Of a DNA stretch of 64,000 bases, positions 8,225-15,408 are shown piece by piece; position 1 is the stretch's first letter; each line of letters begins with the position of its first letter. A program made the translations under genes and the position numbers. The stretch covers positions 62,001 to 126,000 of the forward strand of contig JASJCQ010000008.1 in assembly GCA_030065915.1 (NCBI GenBank), given 5' to 3'. A model generated the notes under the pieces. That model was given only the letters and a program-made list of their open reading frames with translations. It did no database searches and was not told the origin of the DNA. The stretch comes from Woeseiaceae bacterium. Its GTDB lineage: Bacteria; Pseudomonadota; Gammaproteobacteria; Steroidobacterales; Woeseiaceae.

Positions 8225-9271
8225 TCAGTCAAAATAAGAAAGAAACGCTTCCGGAATGCCCGACACATCGTCGGGTCTCAGGGTATCCACCGGCAGCGGC
8301 GTCGAGTTGTACGTGTTCCAGAACATCGTCTGCACATCGGAGCGACCATCCGCGAGCAGCGCTGCGAAGGCTTTGCCGGTATACGTGTTCTCGAGCTTGA
8401 GCCCCAGCTGTTCATCGGCGATCGCGACTGCCCGTTCTGACTCCGGTGTCAGCCTCGCATAGCCCGGCCCGAAGAACTCCGGTCGGTAGCTGATGTTCAC
8501 CCGGTCGGCGAGGTCTGCCGGAATCCGCGTGTCCATACGATGCAACAGCGTTGCCGTCTTGTGGACGAGTTGCCTCAAGATGACCGGGCTGGCGACCCAC
8601 TCATCGGTGACCCGTACGGCGTGGACCCGCGTCGGTAGCTCCGCGAGCGCGAGGCCGATCGCGATGCCTGCGACGGTTCCCATTGTGCCCATGGCCACAT
8701 AGAGATCAGCGGGTTGCGGCAGCTCACCGTTCTCGATCTGCGCAGCGAGTTCGAGTCCAGCGTCGACAACGCCGACGACCCCGAGCCAGCATGTTCCACC
8801 CAGCGGCACGACCCAGGTCTTCTGACCGGGCAGCGCCTGCCGTAGCGTCTCTATCCGCTTCTGGCGGCTACCCCCATACTCGACGAGCCTGGTGCCAAGT
8901 TGCCTGTGCATATGCAGCGCCCGACCAGCCGCTGGTGTGCGAGTCTGGTGCGACAGGAAACAGGTGCATTCAAATCCTTCTCGTTGCGAGAAAATCGATG
9001 TTGCCGTCGCATGATTCGAAGCAATGGCGCCGAATGTCGCGACCCGCGAAGCGCCACGATCCTTCGCGCGGTGGAGCAGGTACTCGAGCTTCCGGACTTT
9101 GTTGCCCCCGTAGATCGGCGACGTCAGGTCGTCGCGCTTGACGGCAACCGAAATGCGCGCACCGTCGATGACAATCTCGTTCACCTCGACCGGCGTCGGT
9201 CGCTCGCAGAGTTCGATGCGCGGAAGATGCTTCGCAATCCCCGGATATCGTTGCTCGATCGTATTGGGCAT
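8225..9271 (-). CDS. PLP-dependent D-cysteine desulfhydrase / ACC deaminase family enzyme
   Basis: 348 residues, fold-type II PLP enzyme. The cofactor lysine is Lys58 in GGNKVRKLEYLL, and the SNHATATS segment binds the substrate carboxylate. A glycine-rich PLP-phosphate loop is seen in MGTMGTVAG. The family contains D-cysteine desulfhydrase, which releases pyruvate, ammonia and sulfide, and 1-aminocyclopropane-1-carboxylate deaminase, which opens the cyclopropane ring. The two cannot be separated safely by eye, though the short active-site features favour a desulfhydrase-like role. Single gene, divergent from the orphan at 9369. Confidence 0.8.
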   Translation of the reverse strand: MPNTIEQRYPGIAKHLPRIELCERPTPVEVNEIVIDGARISVAVKRDDLTSPIYGGNKVRKLEYLLHRAKDRGASRVATFGAIASNHATATSIFSQREGFECTCFLSHQTRTPAAGRALHMHRQLGTRLVEYGGSRQKRIETLRQALPGQKTWVVPLGGTCWLGVVGVVDAGLELAAQIENGELPQPADLYVAMGTMGTVAGIAIGLALAELPTRVHAVRVTDEWVASPVILRQLVHKTATLLHRMDTRIPADLADRVNISYRPEFFGPGYARLTPESERAVAIADEQLGLKLENTYTGKAFAALLADGRSDVQTMFWNTYNSTPLPVDTLRPDDVSGIPEAFLSYFD

Positions 9272-9368
9272 GCCGACAGTCTATACCGGAAACAGAGTCA
9301 CTGGCCTGCGCACATCCGATAGCGTAACTTCGACCGAAGCGAATTGTTGTTTCGACAAAGGCTCACTC

Positions 9369-9971
9369 TTGGCCCAGCTCAATTTCTTCGCCGTCACGAG
9401 CGACATCGAGTTAGTCCTCGATTTCATTTTCGAGCAAACGGACTGTCGCGTTTTCGAAGCCTATTCACGCCCTGCGCATCGGCTGCGTGAGTTCTCAAGC
9501 CTCGCAGAGCTCCAGACCTCAGGCGTCCTTGAGGTCAATCATGGACGTTACTTCCTCCGAATGATCCCTAGAGGCGTGGGGACCGAGCCGAAAGTTCGAA
9601 CGTTCAAGCTTAAGAAAACCGGTCAAAAGCGATCGGAGATCAACGCACCGGCGATGTTCCAGATCGTGCAGGGAGGTCCCGCCAAACCCCGCAGTCAGGC
9701 CATCGTTACCTCGACTTTTTCGCACTGGAATGAAGCAGGAGCGAGACAGCGATCGCTGTATCCGAACTGGCTGCTTGCCCGCACCGATTGGAAATACATG
9801 CGCCGTGTCTCCGGCCGGATTCACAGGCACATAAAGAACAAGCTGGCGGTTGCCAAAGTCGGCTTTCAACCGGTACTCCCCGGGGCATTCGAACAGCTGG
9901 GCGATACGCTTTATCTCGCGGATGGTCCAAACAAGCTAAGCAAGGATTCTCCCGAGCTGGAGATTCTTTGA
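9369..9971 (+). CDS. unknown 200-residue protein, first gene of the low-GC island
   Basis: The TTG start at 9369 is preceded by AAAGG (9357-9361) at good spacing; the frame is open further upstream but that part overlaps the PLP-enzyme gene antisense and looks non-coding. The product starts MAQLNFFAVTSDIELVLDFI and is soluble, rich in aromatic and basic residues (for example WLLARTDWKYMRRVSGRIHRH). No motif recognised. Base composition is less GC-rich than the flanks. It is followed by the first copy of the promoter-like element shared by this island. Confidence 0.6.
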   Translation: MAQLNFFAVTSDIELVLDFIFEQTDCRVFEAYSRPAHRLREFSSLAELQTSGVLEVNHGRYFLRMIPRGVGTEPKVRTFKLKKTGQKRSEINAPAMFQIVQGGPAKPRSQAIVTSTFSHWNEAGARQRSLYPNWLLARTDWKYMRRVSGRIHRHIKNKLAVAKVGFQPVLPGAFEQLGDTLYLADGPNKLSKDSPELEIL

Positions 9972-10009
9972 CGTCTGCTTGCAGCCCGATTGCTGACATT
10001 CAGGAGGAG

Positions 10010-10049
10010 TGGGATAGACTGGCCGGAGTTAACCCGTAGCGGCCATTCG
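10010..10049 (+). promoter_or_regulatory. island element 1, upstream of cbrC
   Basis: Contains GGATAGACTGGC with TAGACT (10015-10020) as a candidate -10 box, then GTTAACCCGTAGCGGCC. It is related to the elements at 10668, 11249, 11756, 57130 and 57885. The start codon lies 66 bp downstream. A convincing -35 is missing, so promoter function is inferred from position and conservation only. Confidence 0.45.
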
Positions 10050-10086
10050 ATATCAACACCGACGACGTGCTGGAACTGACTCAATT

Positions 10087-10617
10087 GTGATCGACTTACC
10101 CAAGTTCAAGTACCATCCGGACCCGTTAGCCACAGGATCGGTTGTTCCAAGCGACGAGGCGTGTCAATGCTGTGGATATATGCGGGGATATGTTTACTAC
10201 ACCAGCCCTTATGGCCAAGCGGGGCTTGAAATCGTGTGTCCATGGTGTATTGCCGATGGCGCAGCAAGTTCGATGTTTGGTGCAAGCTTCGTCGACTCGT
10301 GGCCACTGTCGAAAGCCAAGATATCTCAGGAAATCATAGACGAAGTCTGCCATCACACTCCGGGATATGAATCCTGGCAACAGGAAGATTGGATCGCGTG
10401 CTGTGAAGACGCTTGCGAATTTCACGGGGACGCGGACGCCAAGGAACTGGTGGCACTCGGCACGGATGATCGGATGAGAATCGCCAACGAGATGGGTTGG
10501 TCTCTCAAGGGTTTCGATGACGTACTGAAGAACTACGTTCCAAAAGGTGATCCGGCAATATACTTGTTCAGGTGCAGGCATTGCCGGGCTGTGCATTGCA
10601 ACTATGATTGCAGTTAG
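10087..10617 (+). CDS. cbrC: CbrC-family protein (UPF0167)
   Basis: 176 residues, GTG start. The family pattern is clear: an N-terminal FKYHPDPLATG segment, then CQCCGYMRGYVYY, ECPWC-like CPWCIADG, the SFVDSWPL block, a helical middle around TPGYESWQQEDW, and a C-terminal CRHCRAVHCNYDC. The cysteine pairs probably bind zinc. In E. coli cbrC belongs to the CreBC regulon and is linked to colicin tolerance; the biochemical activity is unknown. It is a one-gene unit with its own upstream element, and its composition is AT-richer than the chromosome around it. Confidence 0.85.
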   Translation: MIDLPKFKYHPDPLATGSVVPSDEACQCCGYMRGYVYYTSPYGQAGLEIVCPWCIADGAASSMFGASFVDSWPLSKAKISQEIIDEVCHHTPGYESWQQEDWIACCEDACEFHGDADAKELVALGTDDRMRIANEMGWSLKGFDDVLKNYVPKGDPAIYLFRCRHCRAVHCNYDCS

Positions 10618-10667
10618 GGCTTTTTCGACGGCTCCTTTTGTCCGTAACATGCCGGCCAGATCATCCG

Positions 10668-10704
10668 GGTTACAATGTCAGCCTCTGACTCGTTGCGGAC
10701 CCCT
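10668..10704 (+). promoter_or_regulatory. island element 2, upstream of the HXXEE gene
   Basis: TACAAT (10671-10676) is a candidate -10 box, followed by CTCTGACTCGTTGCGGACC, the diverged copy of TGACCCAAAGCGGAC. The start codon is 39 bp further on. Confidence 0.4.
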
Positions 10705-10715
10705 ATAGCTGGCTC

Positions 10716-11210
10716 ATGTTGAGCATAGTACCAAGTGTCGTCGTTCTGGGCTTGGTAGCCATCGTCGCAGTGCGACTTTCACAAAATCGATCATCGCCGA
10801 TGGAAGCGGCAAAAGAACGAAACGCCGCGTCGACGTTTTTGGGCATTGCGACAGCAATTCAGAGCGTTCACTTTGCGGAGGAATGGGTCACCGGTTTTCA
10901 CATCCGATTTCCGGCCTTACTTGGTTTGGACCCGATGCCGATGTCATTTTTCGTTGCTTTCAATCTGGTATGGATAGGCTTCTGGATCGCGTCTGTGCCG
11001 TCTCTGCGAATCGGCCGAAGATTGGCATTCTTCGCTGCTTGGTTTCTAGCTATCGCGGGGGTACTGAATGGTGTCGCCCACCCGATGATGGCAATTGCAT
11101 CAGGTGGCTACTTCCCGGGGCTGATAACGTCGCCCTTTATCGGGATCGCTGGCGTGATTCTCTGGCAACGACTCCATCGGGCAACTTCGATGACAACAAG
11201 AGTTGCGTGA
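10716..11210 (+). CDS. HXXEE-domain membrane protein
   Basis: 164 residues with about five hydrophobic stretches: an N-terminal anchor (SIVPSVVVLGLVAIVAV), then helices near residues 60-100, 105-125 and 135-155. The signature VHFAEEW gives H-x-x-E-E, and NGVAHP supplies the second conserved His, the arrangement of the HXXEE family, whose polar residues sit in the membrane and may bind a metal or catalyse hydrolysis. Function is not established. It stands alone between two island elements and has lower GC than the chromosome average. Confidence 0.65.
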   Translation: MLSIVPSVVVLGLVAIVAVRLSQNRSSPMEAAKERNAASTFLGIATAIQSVHFAEEWVTGFHIRFPALLGLDPMPMSFFVAFNLVWIGFWIASVPSLRIGRRLAFFAAWFLAIAGVLNGVAHPMMAIASGGYFPGLITSPFIGIAGVILWQRLHRATSMTTRVA

Positions 11211-11248
11211 TTGACCGCTTGTGGCCGGAACCAGCCGGCCAGGGATTT

Positions 11249-11285
11249 TGAGGTAGACTGGCGGCTGTTGACCCAAAGCGGACGC
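11249..11285 (+). promoter_or_regulatory. island element 3, upstream of the 143-residue gene
   Basis: Contains GAGGTAGACTGGCGGCTG with TAGACT at 11254-11259, then TTGACCCAAAGCGGAC. Just before it (about 11223-11240) GGCCGG-AACCAG-CCGGCC can form a hairpin, which could end transcription of the previous gene. The GTG start lies 35 bp downstream of the box. Confidence 0.5.
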
Positions 11286-11294
11286 TGAAATTCG

Positions 11295-11726
11295 GTGAAC
11301 TGGCTAGTATTCACAGGTGTAGTCCTCGGGTTGGCGATCGCTAGCATCGACCCTCCGTCGCCTCTTACGGTTGCTTGTAACGAAAGAGTGATAGACGCGG
11401 TTTCGAAAGACGATGTTTCTCTAAGCGTCGAGCGAAGTCGGGATCTAGGACTCGACGAGTTCCTGATCACAGTAAGCCGGAAGTACGAGTCACTGGTTTT
11501 GGCTGAAGCGAGGTTGACTCTCCGTCGCGGAGGTAGTCCGGTTCTAGACGCCTACATGCGACAGTTTTCGAAACAGCAAGATCCGGACCGAATAACTGTA
11601 ATTGCGTTGGTCGATACTGGGGAGGCGAGAAACACATTCGTTACGTTCGACTATATGAAGCCTTCCGATCCATGCGGAAGAATTGGCAGACTGGAGTTCT
11701 CGATCCAGAGCCTGGATGACAGCTAA
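11295..11726 (+). CDS. unknown exported protein
   Basis: 143 residues, GTG start. The first ~18 residues (MNWLVFTGVVLGLAIASI) look like a signal peptide or anchor. The rest is soluble, with two cysteines (near 28 and 127) that could pair in the periplasm. There is no lipobox and no recognised domain. A one-gene unit flanked by island elements 3 and 4. The product looks protein-like, but I know no family for it. Confidence 0.55.
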   Translation: MNWLVFTGVVLGLAIASIDPPSPLTVACNERVIDAVSKDDVSLSVERSRDLGLDEFLITVSRKYESLVLAEARLTLRRGGSPVLDAYMRQFSKQQDPDRITVIALVDTGEARNTFVTFDYMKPSDPCGRIGRLEFSIQSLDDS

Positions 11727-11755
11727 TGGCCGGAACGCGACGGTCGCGAGGATCC

Positions 11756-11792
11756 AGCTATAATTTCTGCTTCTGACCCAAAGCTGTCGGTC
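11756..11792 (+). promoter_or_regulatory. island element 4 with consensus -10 box
   Basis: TATAAT at 11759-11764, then CTTCTGACCCAAAGCTGTC, matching the TGACCCAAAGCGGAC core of element 3. Upstream, TGGCCGGAA follows the previous stop codon and CGCGAC/GTCGCG can pair. Confidence 0.5.
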
Positions 11793-11810
11793 GAAAAGAG
11801 GCCGAGTTCT

Positions 11811-12305
11811 ATTAGTCCTTTCCGAGCTTTCGCCAGAGAGACATTCGCAATCTCGCTAAAAACGAAAATCCTGATCCTGTATGGGGCGGCTATTGCAGGG
11901 ACGATCCTCGGCTACTCTCTTAGCCCGATCCCTCAGCTATTCGATTGGTCACTCGGTATGGATGCCAATTGGGTACGCTACGTGTACGCACACGAGTCAT
12001 TCTTGGTGGGCGCAACGACTACTTTGTTCGTCTTTGGTGCGGCGCTGGCGATCGACTTCAATCGCACAGTCGCCCTTGTTTGTGTGGTTTCTGTATGGCC
12101 GTTACCTACGTTGATGGAGCTTGCTCAGTACGGGGAGCTATTTGATCTCTACTACTTGGCGAGTAGTTTGGTTTGGCGGGCCGCGGACTATCCGTTCTAC
12201 GTAGGCGTCTTCAGTGTTTACGGAATTTCTACTTTCGTACTGGAAATACTCCGAGCTACAGCAGCTTGGAAACGTCCATTAAAGGAACCTGCACACGACG
12301 ACTGA
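11811..12305 (+). CDS. unknown membrane protein, possible ATT start
   Basis: The first conventional start in frame is the ATG at 11958, which gives 115 residues. The frame upstream encodes a clean membrane helix (ILILYGAAIAGTILGYSL), so the real start is probably earlier. Between 11784 and 11957 there is no ATG, GTG or TTG in frame. ATT at 11811 lies 9 bases after AAAAGAGG (11794-11801), and CTG at 11784 is the other option. From ATT the product is 164 residues with about four membrane segments, including VGATTTLFVFGAALAI and TVALVCVVSVWPLP. Family unknown. A sequencing or mutation event removing the start is also possible. Confidence 0.5.
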   Translation: MSPFRAFARETFAISLKTKILILYGAAIAGTILGYSLSPIPQLFDWSLGMDANWVRYVYAHESFLVGATTTLFVFGAALAIDFNRTVALVCVVSVWPLPTLMELAQYGELFDLYYLASSLVWRAADYPFYVGVFSVYGISTFVLEILRATAAWKRPLKEPAHDD

Positions 12306-12491
12306 ACGGCTGGTTCTGGCCGAAAGCAGACTCTGATTACTTCCATTGAGCCATCTCTTAAACGACTGGTACTGAGCAATAACAGCCGACAGCTCACGGC
12401 TTGCTTTCTCAACCAGCAAATACCGATGTACCGCTGCTGGCACGCTCGCGATACACTGCGTCAAGACCGACGCTTCGACACGGAGAAATGC
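12306..12491 (+). other. spacer between the island and the tail sheath gene
   Basis: Begins with TTCTGGCCGAAAGCAGAC (12312-12329), a further relative of the island repeat core. A GATACACTGCG stretch near 12450 could be a -10 box for the tail sheath gene. I see no open frame or RNA gene. Confidence 0.35.
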
Positions 12492-13997
12492 TTGTCAGAC
12501 GCAGCTGACCACGGGATAACGGTCACTGAGATTTCAGCGATGGACCAGCCGATCGACGTCTCCGCGGAGACGGTCGCGGCTTTCGTCGGCCGCGCGCTTC
12601 GTGGGCCAATCAATACGCCCGTGTTGCTCAAGAGCTACGCCGAGTTTCATCGTCGTTTCGGCGAACCCTGGAATCGCTCGGGTTTATCCGCTGCGGTTCA
12701 GCAATTCTTTGAACATGGCGGCGGCCAACTCTACGTCGTCCGCGTTACCAACGGAGCGAAGGGTTCGATGCTGGTTATTCCGGCCGTAGGAACGGCACTG
12801 GTGCTAAGGGCGGTCGAACCGGGTTCCGTGGAGCAGCTGCGAGCCGCGGTCGATTACGACCAGGTCGATTCTGAAGACCTTTTCAACCTGACGTTGCAGC
12901 GTATCGATCCCGAGAACGGTCGCGTTATCGACCAGGAATTGCACAGCGGCGTCAGTTTCGATGAAACATCGGAACGTTTCGTTGGGCTCGAGCTGGAGGA
13001 CTCCTCCATGGCGCGAGTCGAGCAGCCTTATCCGCATCACCGTCCCGAGCTAACCGGGGCAGACTATATCGACGCCGTACAGCGAGGAAACGATGGCGCC
13101 GAATTGACGGTTTACGACATTGTCGGCTCCCGGCAGGACGGAACCGGGCTGTTCGCGCTGAACGCCGTCGAGCACATCGACCTCGTCTATCTCGCGCCCG
13201 GCGCCGGCAATACCGATATCGGACCCACGGCGATCCATGCCGCTGAGCTCTATTGCCGCGAGCGCGGAGCGATGCTGATCTGCGATCCGTTTAGCGACTG
13301 GAGTTCGGCAGACGACGCCGTGCAGGGCATGCGTCGATTGGGCTACGCGAGCCCGAATCTGATTGGTTATTTTCCCCGAATCGTCGACAAGAAGACACGC
13401 GCCGAGCAGACCGCTGGCGGGGCCATTGCCGGAATGCTGTGTCGTCTCGATCGTGAAGTCGGTACCTGGGTATCACTGGAAGACGCGAAGATCGGGCTCA
13501 ATCGCAGGTTCGATGCCACTAAAGCGATCGACGATGAAGACAGGAGGCTCCTGTCGCGCGCCGGGCTGAATACCTTCCAGCGCCAGCGCCCGGCTCGCAT
13601 CATGTTGACGGGCAACCGGACCATGGGTCGCGGCAATGAATCTCACGGCACCTATTCCAGCCTGTCGATCCGCCGGACCTGCCTCAGAATCGTCAACATC
13701 ATCGATCACTCAACGCGGTGGGCGGTATTCGAGCAGCCAGACGATGCGCTTCTGAAACACATTCAGGCACAGCTTGGCGCATTCTTCGCGACTCTCGCCG
13801 ACCTCGAGGTCTTCGATGACGATCGTTACGTCGTCGAGTGCACACGCCTGCATGCGGCGGGTTCCGAACCGGCGCCCGGCGTCTCTATCGATATTGTCAT
13901 GCACCCGCGAGGCGCGTCCGGGCCTGTGTCGCTGACGCTGCAGCAGTCGAACGAGGGGCTACGCGTCGCCGGAACGGCATTCGCCCGGACCGGATAG
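12492..13997 (+). CDS. phage-type tail sheath protein (orphan)
   Basis: 501 residues. The N-terminus HGITVTEISAMDQPIDV, then VAAFVGRALRGPINTPVLL, FHRRFG, and AVQQFFEHGGGQLYVVRV is the standard opening of contractile-tail sheath proteins. The C-terminal half has the expected QRPARIMLTGNRTM, SLSIRRTCL, WAVFEQPDDALL and QLGAFFATL segments. The TTG start at 12492 has GGAG at 12482-12485; the ATG at 12426 is too far upstream. No tube, baseplate, spike or ATPase gene is near, so this is not a complete injection system. It ends 60 bp before an ECF sigma gene on the same strand. Confidence 0.85.
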   Translation: MSDAADHGITVTEISAMDQPIDVSAETVAAFVGRALRGPINTPVLLKSYAEFHRRFGEPWNRSGLSAAVQQFFEHGGGQLYVVRVTNGAKGSMLVIPAVGTALVLRAVEPGSVEQLRAAVDYDQVDSEDLFNLTLQRIDPENGRVIDQELHSGVSFDETSERFVGLELEDSSMARVEQPYPHHRPELTGADYIDAVQRGNDGAELTVYDIVGSRQDGTGLFALNAVEHIDLVYLAPGAGNTDIGPTAIHAAELYCRERGAMLICDPFSDWSSADDAVQGMRRLGYASPNLIGYFPRIVDKKTRAEQTAGGAIAGMLCRLDREVGTWVSLEDAKIGLNRRFDATKAIDDEDRRLLSRAGLNTFQRQRPARIMLTGNRTMGRGNESHGTYSSLSIRRTCLRIVNIIDHSTRWAVFEQPDDALLKHIQAQLGAFFATLADLEVFDDDRYVVECTRLHAAGSEPAPGVSIDIVMHPRGASGPVSLTLQQSNEGLRVAGTAFARTG

Positions 13998-14057
13998 AAA
14001 CTTCATCACCTGTCATACGAAACATGACCCCACGCGACAAAGTCAGCAGGAGGGGGC

Positions 14058-14570
14058 ATGACTGACGGTGATGTTCTTGAAAGAAACCCGAAGATTACGC
14101 GGCAGGCGCTGGAAGCGATCCACGACCAGGTGTTCGGCTGGGCCCTGTCTCGCTGCCAGCATGACCGAATGATGGCGGAGGACCTCGTGCAGCAGGCTTA
14201 TGTTCAATTACTCAGTGGCAAGGCCCGATTTGACGGTGGGTCGTCACTGAAGACGTTCGTATTCAGCGTTGTACAGAATCTGGCTGGCAGTCGATTCCGC
14301 AGGCTGGCCACCCGACTTCGATTCGTGCAGATGCACTCCAATGACGAGGCATTCGCCGCGCCGGAGGAGCCACAGGAGCATGCGCATGTCTGGGATGCAG
14401 TCGGGGCTTTGCCCGCTCGCCAGCGCGACATCATCGAGCTTGTGTTTTGCCGGGAGCTGACAGTGGATGAGGCAGCGATGGTTATGGGTGTGAGCGCGGG
14501 TACTGCGCGTGTGCACTACGATCGTGCCAAGAAAGCACTACGTGCCCGCCTGGAGAACAACGATGACTGA
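14058..14570 (+). CDS. ECF RNA polymerase sigma factor
   Basis: 170 residues. Region 2 is visible at about 15-85 (DQVFGWALSRCQHDRMMAEDLVQQAYVQLL is the core helix pair, ending in the TFVFSVVQNLAGSRFRR -10-binding helix). Region 4 is at about 110-165, with LPARQRDIIELVFCRELTVD and the recognition helix MGVSAGTARVHYDRAKKAL. It directs RNA polymerase to a small regulon, usually in response to an envelope signal. The GGAGGG ribosome site precedes the ATG. It overlaps the next gene by 8 bp, the usual sigma/anti-sigma arrangement. Confidence 0.9.
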   Translation: MTDGDVLERNPKITRQALEAIHDQVFGWALSRCQHDRMMAEDLVQQAYVQLLSGKARFDGGSSLKTFVFSVVQNLAGSRFRRLATRLRFVQMHSNDEAFAAPEEPQEHAHVWDAVGALPARQRDIIELVFCRELTVDEAAMVMGVSAGTARVHYDRAKKALRARLENNDD

Positions 14571-14904
14571 AACGGAACAACGCATCCGGCGCGCCATGAC
14601 GTCTGCGGACGGCGCACCGCCAGCGTTTGACGAAGTCTACGAGGCCGCGAGAGCCCGGCTCGTCGCATCGCGCAGGCGCAAGCAGTCCGCAATCGGATTG
14701 GCGGCAGTGCTGGCACTTGTTGCTGTGTTGGTTCCATGGCAGTCGCCGCAGTCGCCGGGCCTCGTCAGCGAAGAAGAACTGCTCGGGACGACGAGCTGGT
14801 CGGCGCCGTCCGACGTGCTGTTGCCGAGCCGGGAAACCGATATTTTCTATGAATTGCCGGCGTTGCCTGGGTCAACCGAACCGGCTGGAGGTACGTTGTT
14901 ATGA
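14563..14904 (+). CDS. probable anti-sigma factor, membrane-anchored
   Basis: 113 residues with a basic cytosolic N-terminal part (about 1-43), one membrane helix (SAIGLAAVLALVAVLVPW, about 44-62) and an external tail of about 50 residues. It overlaps the sigma gene by 8 bp and the next gene by 4 bp. Topology and position fit an anti-sigma factor, although no zinc-binding HXXXCXXC motif is present in the short cytosolic domain. Inference rests mainly on context. Confidence 0.65.
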   Translation: MTETEQRIRRAMTSADGAPPAFDEVYEAARARLVASRRRKQSAIGLAAVLALVAVLVPWQSPQSPGLVSEEELLGTTSWSAPSDVLLPSRETDIFYELPALPGSTEPAGGTLL

Positions 14905-15314
14905 ACAGGATTGTATTTTTGTTGCTCGCCTGCGTTGCATTCAATGCGGCGTCGGCGAATGAAACGAGGGACATCTTCAAGGGTAAGCTGTTTCCGCCCA
15001 ACGTCGTGCTCGAGAACCGCGGGGAGCTGGATTTGACCCGTGAGCAGTACACGGCGATCCGCGCGGCAGTTGTCGAAGTCCAGACACAGGTCGCAGAACA
15101 TGAATGGGATATGCAGGAAGCTTATACGAGCGTTCTCGAGTCCCTGGACGAACGGCCGCTGGATGAGCAGCAGATCATCAGCAACGTCAAAGCCGTGCTG
15201 GCGGCGGAGAACAAGGTGAAGCTCGCCCAGATGGGCATGCTGATCCGGATACGCAACCTGCTCAGCGACGAGCAGATAGAGTTTCTCGAGTCGAATTGGT
15301 CAGAATCCGAGTGA
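14901..15314 (+). CDS. periplasmic Spy/CpxP-like helical protein
   Basis: 137 residues with a signal peptide (1-19, ending ASA). The mature part is helical and contains LDLTREQYTAIRAAVVEVQ and a later LLSDEQIEFLES, the paired LTxEQ-type repeats of Spy/CpxP/CnrX-like proteins. These act in the periplasm as chaperones or as sensors feeding a sigma/anti-sigma pair. It is the third gene of the ECF operon (4-bp overlap), so a role in sensing the signal for the sigma factor is plausible. Sequence similarity is weak, so the family is tentative. Confidence 0.6.
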   Translation: MNRIVFLLLACVAFNAASANETRDIFKGKLFPPNVVLENRGELDLTREQYTAIRAAVVEVQTQVAEHEWDMQEAYTSVLESLDERPLDEQQIISNVKAVLAAENKVKLAQMGMLIRIRNLLSDEQIEFLESNWSESE

Positions 15315-15408
15315 GCTTGTAACCAAATCGACGAATCGGCCCTATGAACAGGAAAACGCCGAAAAGGAGCGCATCCAGGACAGGTTGCGCAAGCAAGAGG
15401 GAAAGGAC

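Noticed and set aside
9972..12491. Integron attC sites between the island genes
   Set aside because: The layout resembles gene cassettes, but I find no GTTRRRY / RYYYAAC pair at matching positions and no integrase in the window, so only a promoter-like element is reported.
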